Both the position numbers and the translations under genes were made by a program. The notes under the pieces were generated by a model, which was given only the letters and a program-made list of their open reading frames with translations, had not been told where the DNA came from and searched no databases. Positions 40,710 through 48,787 of a DNA stretch of 64,000 nt are shown one piece after another. Source of the DNA: Acidimicrobilacustris europaeus (GTDB lineage: Bacteria; Actinomycetota; Acidimicrobiia; Acidimicrobiales; Acidimicrobilacustridaceae); NCBI GenBank assembly GCA_965194515.1, contig OZ239146.1, forward strand, positions 186,001 through 250,000. Reading direction: 5' to 3'. The number at the start of each line of letters is the position of its first letter. Positions within the stretch are counted from its first letter, which is position 1.

Positions 40710-41876
40710 TTATGCGCTCAGTGATCGAAGTTCACTCACTACTTGTGGAAGGTGCTCGCATAGCGCATTGATGTCGTCGATCGTGGAGTTGTGCCCGACT
40801 GAAACCCGCAGCGATCGTTGAGCGTCGACGCCCATTGCCTCAAGGACTGGCGACGGCTCGAGTCCCTCGGATGCGCATGAACTGCCAGAGTGCAAAGCGA
40901 TTCCGCGCCGGTCGAGCCCAAGGACGACGCCTTGTGGTTCAACGCCTTCGACAGCCAGACATATGAGGTGTGGGAGTCGGTTTGGCGATTCAAGGGGACC
41001 TAGAAGCGATATGCCAGGTGTTGTCGTTAATCGTTCAACAGCCGTTGCAAGAAGGCCGCGGTTGCTTGAAGCCTCGGAGTTGAGGGTCGATTCATCGAGT
41101 TCAGACGCCACAACTCCGAGTGCGATCGCTGCGGAGACGTTCTCGAGTCCGGCGCGTCGTGAACGCTCCTGCTCGCCGCCAGTGAGGAGGGGCTCGATGC
41201 GCAGACCTTGTCGGACCCAAAGACCGCCGACACCGGTCGGGCCACCGAACTTGTGGCCACTGAACGACAGCAGGTCAATGCCGAGATCTTTTGGGTCCAC
41301 TGCAACATGCCCGACTGCCTGTGCAGCGTCGACGTGAAGAAGGACTCCGCGATCTCTGCATGCAGCCGCGATTTCAGCAACGGGTTGAAGTGTTCCAACT
41401 TCGTGGTTGCCCCACTGAAGATGGGCGAGAGCTGTAGTGGGGGTGAGCGCATCGATGAACGCATCGACGTCAATGCGACCGAATGAATCGACGTTGACAA
41501 TGGAAACAGAACCGCCAAATGCGCTCGCGAAAAGTTCGCTTGAGCGTCGAACGGCTGAGTGTTCAACCGCCGCAAACACGATGTGGGGCGGCGAGCCCTT
41601 ATCGACACAACGTCGCACTGCGCCCCAGGTTGCGGCCGTAATTGATTCTGTTGCTCCGCTGGTGAAAATGATTTCCCGTTGCTTGGCCTTGAGCAAGGAA
41701 GCCACTTGCTCGCGAGCGTTCTCGAGAAGGACGCGCGCGGTCATGCCCTCGTGATGGATCCGGCCAGGATCGCCAAGCGTTCCCTGGGATTGATGGGCAA
41801 GCGCTTCGGCGAGTGCGACTCGAGCCGAGTCGCGTAGGGGCGCTGTCGATGCGTAATCGAGATAGTGGCGAGCCAC
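40710..41876 (-). CDS. Cysteine desulfurase (NifS/IscS-like)
   Basis: A 388-residue PLP enzyme supplying sulfur for Fe-S clusters. The PLP lysine is in Ser-Phe-Ser-Gly-His-Lys-Phe-Gly-Gly and the sulfur-carrying cysteine in Ser-Gly-Ser-Ser-Cys-Ala-Ser-Glu-Gly. GTG at 41876 gives the family opening Arg-His-Tyr-Leu-Asp-Tyr-Ala-Ser; a GTG at 41906 would overlap the upstream gene. It lies five bases after the SufR-like repressor stop, so the two form an operon. Confidence 0.9.
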   Translation of the reverse strand: MARHYLDYASTAPLRDSARVALAEALAHQSQGTLGDPGRIHHEGMTARVLLENAREQVASLLKAKQREIIFTSGATESITAATWGAVRRCVDKGSPPHIVFAAVEHSAVRRSSELFASAFGGSVSIVNVDSFGRIDVDAFIDALTPTTALAHLQWGNHEVGTLQPVAEIAAACRDRGVLLHVDAAQAVGHVAVDPKDLGIDLLSFSGHKFGGPTGVGGLWVRQGLRIEPLLTGGEQERSRRAGLENVSAAIALGVVASELDESTLNSEASSNRGLLATAVERLTTTPGISLLGPLESPNRLPHLICLAVEGVEPQGVVLGLDRRGIALHSGSSCASEGLEPSPVLEAMGVDAQRSLRVSVGHNSTIDDINALCEHLPQVVSELRSLSA

Positions 41877-41881
41877 GATGT

Positions 41882-42601
41882 TCAGGCTTCGAGCGACGTG
41901 ATGCACACGTCGTCGCCCATGGGCTTCGACGATTCAAGTGCAATGGTGGCATCGCCGCCGTGAAGTTCGGCGACCATGCCCTTCATCATTCCGCGATCGA
42001 CTGCACAGATAACTGGATTGGCCATGACCGCATCGCCGAATGGGCAGTGCTCCGAAACGATGCGCAATTCATTATTTCGACGTTCGGCGTGCGCAGCGAA
42101 ACCTTGCGAGGTGAGTGCATCGGCGACGGTTTGCAGGATGGACTGGATTGAACGCTGCTGGTCAACGCCGTGGCCGAGGCGTTGAGCGAGGAGTCGTCCG
42201 TATTCGATACCGACTCCTTCCGCCATCGCTTCGGCCTCGTCGCGCGGGAGCATGTCGAGAGCGCGGCCAAGCAACGTGATGAGTACGTCGTCGTGACGAA
42301 CGGGGAGATCGAGGTGATCGCCTTTGGTCGTGGCGGTGTAGCGCTTGGACGGCCGACCAGCCCCGGTTCCGCCTCGGGCCACTGCGACCTCGAGATATCC
42401 GCCAGCGGCGAGTTTGTCGAGGTGGTGGCGAGCGACATTGGCGTGGAGATCGAACTGTGCCGCCACCTCGCTCGCGGTCACTCCGGAGTCGGCGGCCCGA
42501 GCAAAGAGGTAGATCTCACGGCGTGTGGGGTCGCCAAAGGCCGAGGTAATGGCCGTAACTACCGAGCTGAACTCGGTCGGACTGAGGGTCGCCTGTTCCA
42601 C
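41882..42601 (-). CDS. SufR-like Fe-S-responsive transcriptional repressor
   Basis: A 239-residue regulator with an ArsR/DeoR-type winged helix (Gly-Asp-Pro-Thr-Arg-Arg-Glu-Ile near residue 23, Ala-Arg-His-His-Leu-Asp-Lys-Leu near 56). The C-terminal half has three cysteines in the places expected for an Fe-S ligand set: Glu-His-Cys-Pro-Phe, Val-Ile-Cys-Ala-Val and Val-Cys-Ile-Thr. SufR represses suf/isc genes when holding a cluster. It is transcribed with a cysteine desulfurase and diverges from an Mrp/ApbC gene, a context that supports the call. GTG start; a palindrome begins immediately upstream. Confidence 0.82.
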   Translation of the reverse strand: MEQATLSPTEFSSVVTAITSAFGDPTRREIYLFARAADSGVTASEVAAQFDLHANVARHHLDKLAAGGYLEVAVARGGTGAGRPSKRYTATTKGDHLDLPVRHDDVLITLLGRALDMLPRDEAEAMAEGVGIEYGRLLAQRLGHGVDQQRSIQSILQTVADALTSQGFAAHAERRNNELRIVSEHCPFGDAVMANPVICAVDRGMMKGMVAELHGGDATIALESSKPMGDDVCITSLEA

Positions 42602-42618
42602 CTAGGTATTCTACCTAG
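42602..42618. promoter_or_regulatory. 17-bp palindromic operator in the sufR/mrp divergent promoter
   Basis: Perfect 7-bp arms (CTAGGTA / TACCTAG) around a TTC centre. On the minus strand it contains TAGAAT, which ends six bases before the GTG of the repressor gene; this is the spacing of a -10 box for a leaderless transcript. On the plus strand it contains TATTCT, a possible -10 for the mrp gene. Probably the autoregulatory SufR-type site (inference). Confidence 0.7.
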
Positions 42619-42660
42619 CGCAGTAGGAGAAATTCCCTGACCCGAAGCGAGACCCCCCAA

Positions 42661-43806
42661 ATGCCCATCACCGATGCCGATGTCATCGAGGTCCTCCGTC
42701 CTGTTGAGGACCCCGAACTCCACCGGAGCATCGTCGACCTCGGGATGGTTCGCGGAATAGCCATCGACGGTCCAGTCGTGGCTATTCAGATCGCCCTGAC
42801 TGTTGCCGGTTGTCCGTTGCGCAACGAAATCCAAAATCGCGTCACTAACGCAATTGTGGCTCTCGATGGAATCGATCGTGTCGATCTTGACTTCACCGTC
42901 ATGACCGACGAAGAGCGCGCTGCCATTCGCGAACTTCTTCATGGTGATCCAGCGTCTACCGCGGGCACGCATCAGGGTCATGGCCATGCCGAAGGCCGTG
43001 TCATTCCGTTTGCCGATCCTTCGAGTTCAACTCGAGTTCTGCTCATTGCTTCTGGTAAGGGCGGAGTGGGTAAGTCATCAATCACGACGAACCTTTCAAT
43101 CGCTCTCGCACAACGCGGGCACAAGGTCGCCGTGGTCGACGCCGACGTATGGGGTTTTTCGATTCCGCGCATGCTTGGTGTCAATCACACCCCAACGATC
43201 ATCGATGAAATGATCGTGCCGCCCGAAGCGCACGGTGTTCGTTGCATATCGATGGGGTTCTTCGTTGAAGAAGATCAGCCCGTCATCTGGCGAGGGCCGA
43301 TGCTTCACAAAGCCCTTGAACAGTTCCTCACCGATGTGTTTTGGGATGAACCCGATTTCCTGCTTGTGGATCTTCCGCCAGGCACCGGCGACATCGCGTT
43401 GTCGCTCGCTCAGTTCTTGCCGCGTGCCGAGCTCTTCGTTGTCACGACCCCGCAGCCCGCAGCGCAGAAGGTTGCCCAGCGTGCTGCGTTCATGGCAGAA
43501 AAGGTGAACATCGAAGTCAAGGGTGTCATCGAGAACATGTCGTGGTTTACCGGCGACGACGGCAAGCGCTACGAACTCTTTGGCGCAGGCGGCGGCGCCG
43601 AGTTGGCCGAGCGTCTCGGCGTTCGCTTCGTCGGTCAGGTACCTCTGGTGCCTGCTCTTCGTGAGGGATCCGACGACGGCCGCCCGGTGGTAGCCGTAGA
43701 ACCCGAGAGCGAAGCTGCTGTTGCGATCCGTGCACTGGCCGAGGTCATCGACCTCGAACTCGCCCCGACTCGGCGCTATAACGCTGAACTCAAGTTGCTG
43801 GGATGA
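42661..43806 (+). CDS. mrp: Mrp/ApbC-family Fe-S cluster carrier ATPase
   Basis: A 381-residue P-loop protein. Residues 1-85 form a DUF59/MIP18-like domain with a Cys in Val-Ala-Gly-Cys-Pro-Leu. The deviant Walker A Gly-Lys-Gly-Gly-Val-Gly-Lys-Ser is near residue 131. Mrp proteins carry Fe-S clusters on a C-terminal Cys-x-x-Cys; here the equivalent region after Glu-Asn-Met-Ser reads Trp-Phe-Thr-Gly-Asp-Asp-Gly-Lys with no cysteines. A His/Gly linker precedes the ATPase domain. Divergent from the SufR-like repressor. Confidence 0.9.
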   Translation: MPITDADVIEVLRPVEDPELHRSIVDLGMVRGIAIDGPVVAIQIALTVAGCPLRNEIQNRVTNAIVALDGIDRVDLDFTVMTDEERAAIRELLHGDPASTAGTHQGHGHAEGRVIPFADPSSSTRVLLIASGKGGVGKSSITTNLSIALAQRGHKVAVVDADVWGFSIPRMLGVNHTPTIIDEMIVPPEAHGVRCISMGFFVEEDQPVIWRGPMLHKALEQFLTDVFWDEPDFLLVDLPPGTGDIALSLAQFLPRAELFVVTTPQPAAQKVAQRAAFMAEKVNIEVKGVIENMSWFTGDDGKRYELFGAGGGAELAERLGVRFVGQVPLVPALREGSDDGRPVVAVEPESEAAVAIRALAEVIDLELAPTRRYNAELKLLG

Positions 43807-43872
43807 AGGCTCGGTCTCGCGACCTAGCATGAGACGCCGGCCAACAGGTCGGTTTGGTACAGGAGGAATTTC

Positions 43873-44109
43873 GTGGACGTACGTATCGGTGTGCAACAGA
43901 CACCTAAGGAAATCGAGATCGAGATGTCGTCCAATGTCGATCGCGCTGAAGTGCGCGCAACGATCGATGCTGCGTTGGCCGATGTCACCAGTGTCCTTTG
44001 GTTGACCGATCGCCACGGGCGTGACATCGCTGTCCCCTCCGCAAAGATCGCGTATATCGAATTGGGTACCTCCGATAGCGAACGCCGAATCGGTTTCGGC
44101 GCGGGCTGA
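43873..44109 (+). CDS. DUF3107 protein
   Basis: A 78-residue cytoplasmic protein preceded by AGGAGGAA. It matches the short actinobacterial DUF3107 family: Val-Arg-Ile-Gly-Val-Gln near the start, Ile-Asp-Ala-Ala-Leu in the middle and Ile-Ala-Tyr-Ile-Glu-Leu-Gly near the end. No function is established. It is 18 bases upstream of the PdtaS-like kinase, a neighbourhood also seen loosely in mycobacteria (from memory). Confidence 0.85.
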   Translation: MDVRIGVQQTPKEIEIEMSSNVDRAEVRATIDAALADVTSVLWLTDRHGRDIAVPSAKIAYIELGTSDSERRIGFGAG

Positions 44110-44127
44110 TCCCGCCGCCACGCTCCA

Positions 44128-45600
44128 ATGGCCAATTTGGCGGAGCTCGCTGAACAACGGTCGCGGCTCTCCGCTGCGGAAACTGACCACCTCCAGCGGT
44201 TGCTGGGCACGTGGGGGTTGCTTGCCGATCTGAGTTTCTCCGACCTCATGTTGTTCGGTCGGGATCGAAGCGCTGACGATGAGCACTCGATGGTTGTGCT
44301 CGGACAGATTCGACCGACAACAAGCCAAACGCTTTTCACAAACGACTGGGTTGGACGCGTCGTTACTGCTCTGGAACGGCCGCTCGTTGATCAAACGTTT
44401 CTGACGGGTGCATTCGCAGAGGGAGAGATCCCCCCTGGCGCGCACGAGGGTCCGGTTCGTGAAACCTGCATTCCTGTCACCTTCGGTGGCCGAACGATCG
44501 CGGTGCTCACGAAGGATGCGAATCAGATCGTCGCCCGACAGGACGGCATTCTCGAGCGCACCTATCTCGATGTCTTCAATCGCTTTGCCGAAATGGTTGC
44601 CGATGGGGGCTTTCCGTTTTCGGATGAAGAAGAGCGAGGCGTTGTTATGCCTCGAGTCGGCGATGGAGTGATGGTGCTCGATGCGCAACAGAGGGTTCAG
44701 TTCGCATCACCAAACGCAATTTCGGGGCTGCATCGAATTGGCGTGCACGCAAACTCGGAAGGGGAACGATTTGGGGAACTCGGCCTCCCTGATTCTCCAG
44801 TGCGCGCAGCGTTTGCACTTGCTCGTCCAACCGCTGAGGAAATCGAACGCGGTCCGAACGTCACGATTCTTCTGCGTATCGTTCCACTTGTTGCCGACGG
44901 AGAAGTGACCGGCGCTCTTGTGCTTATGCGCGATATTTCTGAACTGCGCCGACGTGATCTCATGTTGTTGTCAAAGGACGCAACAATTCGCGAAATTCAT
45001 CACCGCGTAAAAAACAATTTGCAGACAATTTCTGCACTGCTTCGATTGCAAGGCCGTCGCTTGTCTTCGCCGGAAGCGAAGGCGGCTGTTGAAGAATCAG
45101 TTCGACGTATTCGATCGATTGCTCTTGTTCACGAAACGTTGTCGACCACGATCGGTGACGATGTTCCGTTTATCGAAATCGTTCGACCACTTGTGCGAAT
45201 GGTGGAGGAAGGCCTGATCTCGCCTGATCGTCCGATCCGATTCACGGTGCTCGGCGATGCGGGGATTCTTCCCGCCGATGTGGCGACACCACTTGCCGTG
45301 GTGCTTACCGAACTCCTGCAGAACGTGGTTGATCACGCGTTCCCGTTGGGACCAACCGATGACGCCACGGTCATCATCGAACTCGAGAACACCGGCACTC
45401 GCTTGCGTGTGACAGTGACCGACAACGGAGTGGGAACCGCGCCGGGCTTCACGATCGATGACAGCAAAGGGTTGGGCCTCTCAATCGTTCGTACGCTCGT
45501 CACGACCGAATTAGGTGGAACCATCGGTTTCTCGGCTGGCGAGGGCACAAGCGACCGTCCCGGTACCGCTGTTCGGATCTCGGTGCCAGTCCGCCGCTGA
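44128..45600 (+). CDS. PdtaS-like cytosolic sensor histidine kinase
   Basis: A 490-residue soluble kinase with no membrane segment. Domains in order: a GAF-like region (about 1-155), a PAS-like region (about 170-275), a HisKA_2 dimerisation motif Glu289-Ile-His-His-Arg-Val-Lys-Asn-Asn-Leu-Gln with the phospho-His at 291/292, and an HATPase_c domain (Asp-Asn-Gly-Val-Gly, Gly-Leu-Gly-Leu-Ser). This is the PdtaS layout; PdtaS signals to the ANTAR RNA-binding regulator PdtaR. No response regulator is encoded nearby. It is convergent with a WhiB gene, as in mycobacteria (whiB1/pdtaS, from memory). Confidence 0.88.
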   Translation: MANLAELAEQRSRLSAAETDHLQRLLGTWGLLADLSFSDLMLFGRDRSADDEHSMVVLGQIRPTTSQTLFTNDWVGRVVTALERPLVDQTFLTGAFAEGEIPPGAHEGPVRETCIPVTFGGRTIAVLTKDANQIVARQDGILERTYLDVFNRFAEMVADGGFPFSDEEERGVVMPRVGDGVMVLDAQQRVQFASPNAISGLHRIGVHANSEGERFGELGLPDSPVRAAFALARPTAEEIERGPNVTILLRIVPLVADGEVTGALVLMRDISELRRRDLMLLSKDATIREIHHRVKNNLQTISALLRLQGRRLSSPEAKAAVEESVRRIRSIALVHETLSTTIGDDVPFIEIVRPLVRMVEEGLISPDRPIRFTVLGDAGILPADVATPLAVVLTELLQNVVDHAFPLGPTDDATVIIELENTGTRLRVTVTDNGVGTAPGFTIDDSKGLGLSIVRTLVTTELGGTIGFSAGEGTSDRPGTAVRISVPVRR

Positions 45601-45634
45601 CGCAGCCAGCCCGGACTCTCGGCCCAAAACGACA

Positions 45635-45658
45635 ACGACCTCCCCGAAGGGAGGTCGT
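45635..45658. terminator. Bidirectional terminator between kinase and whiB
   Basis: Perfect 10-bp stem (ACGACCTCCC / GGGAGGTCGT) with a CGAA tetraloop, between two convergent genes. Confidence 0.85.
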
Positions 45659-45683
45659 CAGAGTGAGTCTGAGACTCAGAGAA

Positions 45684-46043
45684 TCAGGAAGCCTTGCGGC
45701 GAGCGGCGAGCCACTGGCGGCGGAGCTTGCGGCGCTCCTCTTCTGAAGTGCCACCCCAAATACCCGAGTCTTGGTTGGTGGCAAGGGCGAAGTCGAGGCA
45801 GGGCTGACGAACTTCGCAGTCGGTGCAGACGGATTTTGCATTGTCGATCTGCTCAATCGCCGGGCCAGTAGTGCCGACCGGAAAGAAAAGATCGGGATCG
45901 GTGTCACGACAAGCGGACTGGTCACGCCAGTCGTCGGCGATTGCGTTCAGGGTCATTGCATAGGGCGCGGTCAGGGCCACGGTTCCTCCAGGATCAGGGG
46001 TCACGAAGCGGTTTTCCGGCCGATCCGTGAGATGTGTGTTCAT
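45684..46043 (-). CDS. WhiB-family Fe-S transcription factor
   Basis: A 119-residue WhiB-like protein. The four [4Fe-4S] ligands are Cys45, Cys73, Cys76 and Cys82 (Cys-x-x-Cys-x5-Cys), followed by the Gly-Ile-Trp-Gly-Gly turn (94-98) and a basic C-terminal helix. ATG at 46043 has GGAGAGG upstream. WhiB proteins bind the sigma factor and respond to redox or NO. Position next to a PdtaS-type kinase suggests the WhiB1 subgroup (inference). Confidence 0.9.
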   Translation of the reverse strand: MNTHLTDRPENRFVTPDPGGTVALTAPYAMTLNAIADDWRDQSACRDTDPDLFFPVGTTGPAIEQIDNAKSVCTDCEVRQPCLDFALATNQDSGIWGGTSEEERRKLRRQWLAARRKAS

Positions 46044-46207
46044 GCCACCTCTCCGCACCGTGAGAATCGAGAAGTGATTCGAACGGACCCGGACGTGTGT
46101 GGCTGAGGGGCGAGAACGTACTTGCGGCGCAAATCACGCGCAAGGGTTTTTTGCAAATCCTCAGGTCAGCGCCTGCGATACCGCGGTGGGTCTGGCAGTT
46201 TCGAAAA

Positions 46208-46238
46208 CTTTGTGACTAATGACACGTAAATTACAAAG
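46208..46238. promoter_or_regulatory. Candidate operator between whiB and the GDPD gene
   Basis: Inverted 6-bp arms CTTTGT / ACAAAG flank a near-palindrome TGTGAC-TAAT-GACACG. The half-site resembles a CRP-type TGTGA motif but the second half does not match well. Role unproven. Confidence 0.3.
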
Positions 46239-46285
46239 GTGAGGTTTGAGCAAAACGGCGTTGTCCAAACGCGTACGGTGGGCAA

Positions 46286-46966
46286 ATGGTGAACGTTGTT
46301 GCACATCGGGGGGCATCGGCAGCGAATCCGCCGGGCAATACGATCGCCGCCTTCGCTGAAGCGGTGGCCCAGGGTGCTGATTGGGTTGAACTCGATGTCC
46401 ACCTCACTGCCGACGGCGAGATCGTGGTGCATCACGACCCCGTTTTGGCCGACGGTCGGGTCTTGGGGGAGCTTTCGGCCGCTGATCTCCCTGACGTCAT
46501 TCCGACGCTGGCCGAAGCGCTTGCTGCGTGTTCGCCGCTAGCGGTGAACGTTGAGATTAAGCCCGATGGCGTCGATGCGCTTCGGCCGTCTCTCATCGCA
46601 AAAGTCGTGCAACTTCTGCAGTCAGAACCGACGTCGCGTGACTTCCTCGTTACCTCCTTTGATCATGACATCTGTGACCAAGTCCGAGCTTTGGACGCAA
46701 CGCTTCCTACGGGGTTACTCAATGCTCACCCCGACTCGTTGCAAACCGATCTCGATCGTGCGGGGTCTGCGGGGCATGTCGCGATCAATCCTTGGTACGG
46801 ACTAGTGACAAAAGAGTTTGTGGAGCGCGCGCACGCGCTCGCAATAGCGGTGAATGTGTGGACAGTCGACGACCCCCAGCAGATGCGCGCTCTTGCCGAC
46901 ATGGGTGTCGATGCCATCATCACGAATGTTCCGAGTTTGTGTCGCGAGGTTCTCAGCGAGCGGTGA
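46286..46966 (+). CDS. Glycerophosphodiester phosphodiesterase
   Basis: A 226-residue cytoplasmic GDPD-family TIM-barrel enzyme. Catalytic motifs: His-Arg-Gly near residue 7, Glu-Leu-Asp-Val-His near 37 and His-His-Asp-Pro near 50, with a Lys in Glu-Ile-Lys-Pro near 92. It hydrolyses glycerophosphodiesters from phospholipid turnover to glycerol-3-phosphate and an alcohol. The 3' end overlaps the convergent lipid-kinase gene by 14 bases, a lipid-metabolism pairing. Confidence 0.9.
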   Translation: MVNVVAHRGASAANPPGNTIAAFAEAVAQGADWVELDVHLTADGEIVVHHDPVLADGRVLGELSAADLPDVIPTLAEALAACSPLAVNVEIKPDGVDALRPSLIAKVVQLLQSEPTSRDFLVTSFDHDICDQVRALDATLPTGLLNAHPDSLQTDLDRAGSAGHVAINPWYGLVTKEFVERAHALAIAVNVWTVDDPQQMRALADMGVDAIITNVPSLCREVLSER

Positions 46967-47876
46967 CTCGCGGAACAACGAGCGACAACGCGTCGGGTTC
47001 GTAGCGCAAATCGAGATGTTCGACATCGCCGAGGTAATCACCATCGACCTGATGTGGGATTGGCCCAAAACCGTTGATCTCGACGTGTGTGACGTCGGTG
47101 TGGAACGACACGTTCTTGTTGTTTCGAAGCTGTCGACCCGAGCCCAGCGCCGAGGACAAGATTCGCAAAAGTGGCACGGCGTTCAGCGTTCGCAGCGTGA
47201 CGATGCTTAATGGTCGATCAAACGATGTTTCAGGGGCAATGGTGAACGGACGAGTGCCAATGAATGTGTAGGGGTCGGTGTTAAGGCAAATTGTGAACAT
47301 TGCGTCGTCGACCGTTGGTTGACCTTCGACCCGAACGCTGAAGTGAGCGCGCTTGCGGTTGTACTTGCGCAGCCACGTATCGAATGCGGCCCAAGCAAAG
47401 AGCGCGTGATTCGCCCATCGTTTCAGCGAACTGCGCCGTTCGACTTGGGCAACAACGGCGGCGTCGAATCCGATTCCGACGTGGAACAAGAAGTAGCGAC
47501 CGTTTACCGAGCCGAGTCCGATGCGTTGGATTGAGTTGTTGGTGAGAGCATCAAGAAGTGCGCCGGTCGCTTCGATGGGATCATCGGGTAAGCCGAGTGT
47601 GCGGGCAAAGACGTTCGTGGAACCGCCAGGAACGGCAGCAAGTGCTGTGGCGGTCCCTGCGAGTCCGTTCGCCGCTTCGTTGAGCGTGCCGTCGCCTCCG
47701 AGCACGACAACGACATCAGCGCCGTCGGCTGCGGCCGCGGCGGCAAGGCGAGTGGCGTGCCCCCTGCGGACGGTCTCCGAGACGGTGACCTCGTGGTCGG
47801 CGGCAAGGGCTTTGGTAATCACCACCCGCCCCCGGGCGGTGACCGAAGAGGCCGATGGGTTGACGATTAGGTGCAT
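46953..47876 (-). CDS. Diacylglycerol kinase-like lipid kinase
   Basis: A 307-residue protein of the DAGK catalytic family. It shows Asn-Pro-Ser-Ala near the start, Gly-Gly-Asp-Gly-Thr-Leu-Asn-Glu near residue 60, and Pro-Gly-Gly-Ser-Thr-Asn near 84. It would phosphorylate diacylglycerol or another lipid, but family members with different lipid targets exist. A GTG at 47882 is an alternative start. Convergent with a glycerophosphodiesterase. Confidence 0.85.
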   Translation of the reverse strand: MHLIVNPSASSVTARGRVVITKALAADHEVTVSETVRRGHATRLAAAAAADGADVVVVLGGDGTLNEAANGLAGTATALAAVPGGSTNVFARTLGLPDDPIEATGALLDALTNNSIQRIGLGSVNGRYFLFHVGIGFDAAVVAQVERRSSLKRWANHALFAWAAFDTWLRKYNRKRAHFSVRVEGQPTVDDAMFTICLNTDPYTFIGTRPFTIAPETSFDRPLSIVTLRTLNAVPLLRILSSALGSGRQLRNNKNVSFHTDVTHVEINGFGPIPHQVDGDYLGDVEHLDLRYEPDALSLVVPRVTAR

Positions 47877-47992
47877 CTTCACAAGGACTTTGACCGTAGC
47901 GGAGCCCCGGAGGTGACGTCTCAGTGCCGGGTCGCGAACAATATCGCCCTGTGATTTGGCCCCAACCCCATTCTGCGGGCAGGATTCGACCC

Positions 47993-48775
47993 ATGAACGT
48001 CGTCGTTTGTGTCAAGCAGATCCCGGACCCGGCTGATCCCGGAGCGTTGGATCCCACTACTAAAACCCTGAAGCGAGACGGCAAGCTCATCCTCGACGAA
48101 TCTGATTCGTACGGTGTTGAGATGGCGCTGCAGCTTGTGACCACTGCCGGTGGCGGTGAAGTCACACTCGTCTCCATGGCTCCGAATGGTGAAGTGTCCG
48201 GTCTTCGAACCGCGCTTGCCATGGGTGCTGCGAAGGCGATCCTCGTCAGTGACGATGCACTCGCTGGTAGCGACGCACTCGCAACTGCCAAGGTGCTCGC
48301 CAAAGCCATTCAGCGTGTCGAAGGTGCAGACCTTGTTCTCACCGCGACCGAATCAAGTGACGGTTACACCGGAACGGTTCCCGAGCAGATCGCCGGTTTG
48401 CTCGATCTTCCGTCGGTCACCTTCGCCAAGTCGATCAGCGTCGAAGGAAGCACTGTCAAGATTCAGCGTCAGACTGAAGCTGGCTACGACGATGTCGAAT
48501 GCCCGCTTCCCGCTCTTGTGTCGGTAACTGCTGGTGTTGTTGAACCGCGTTACCCATCCTTTAAGGGCATCATGGCGGCCAAGTCCAAGCCGGTCGACAC
48601 ACTGACTGTGGCTGACCTTGGTCTCGATGCCAGCCAGGTCGGTTGGGCCGGTGCCGGTCAGCAGATTGTGTCCATTGCGGAAGCTCCCGCTCGCGAGGCT
48701 GGTGAGGTCTTCGAAGACGACGGCACCGCCGCCGAGAAGATCGTCGCTTTCCTCGACGACCTCAAGGTTCTCTAG
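47993..48775 (+). CDS. etfB: Electron transfer flavoprotein beta subunit
   Basis: A 260-residue EtfB/FixA. Conserved elements: the N-terminal Val-Cys-Val-Lys-Gln-Ile-Pro-Asp, and Asp-Gly-Tyr-Thr-Gly-Thr-Val-Pro near residue 119, where the AMP-binding region lies. With EtfA it accepts electrons from acyl-CoA dehydrogenases, two of which are encoded in this window. ATG at 47993 gives the canonical start; a longer frame to 47924 is not family-like. The next gene follows after 12 bases. Confidence 0.93.
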   Translation: MNVVVCVKQIPDPADPGALDPTTKTLKRDGKLILDESDSYGVEMALQLVTTAGGGEVTLVSMAPNGEVSGLRTALAMGAAKAILVSDDALAGSDALATAKVLAKAIQRVEGADLVLTATESSDGYTGTVPEQIAGLLDLPSVTFAKSISVEGSTVKIQRQTEAGYDDVECPLPALVSVTAGVVEPRYPSFKGIMAAKSKPVDTLTVADLGLDASQVGWAGAGQQIVSIAEAPAREAGEVFEDDGTAAEKIVAFLDDLKVL

Positions 48776-48787
48776 GAGGAATTGATC

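Noticed and set aside
43096..44688. A 530-codon open frame on the minus strand opposite mrp, DUF3107 and the PdtaS-like kinase.
   Set aside because: It is antisense to three well-recognised genes, has no family motifs and reflects codon bias of the real strand.
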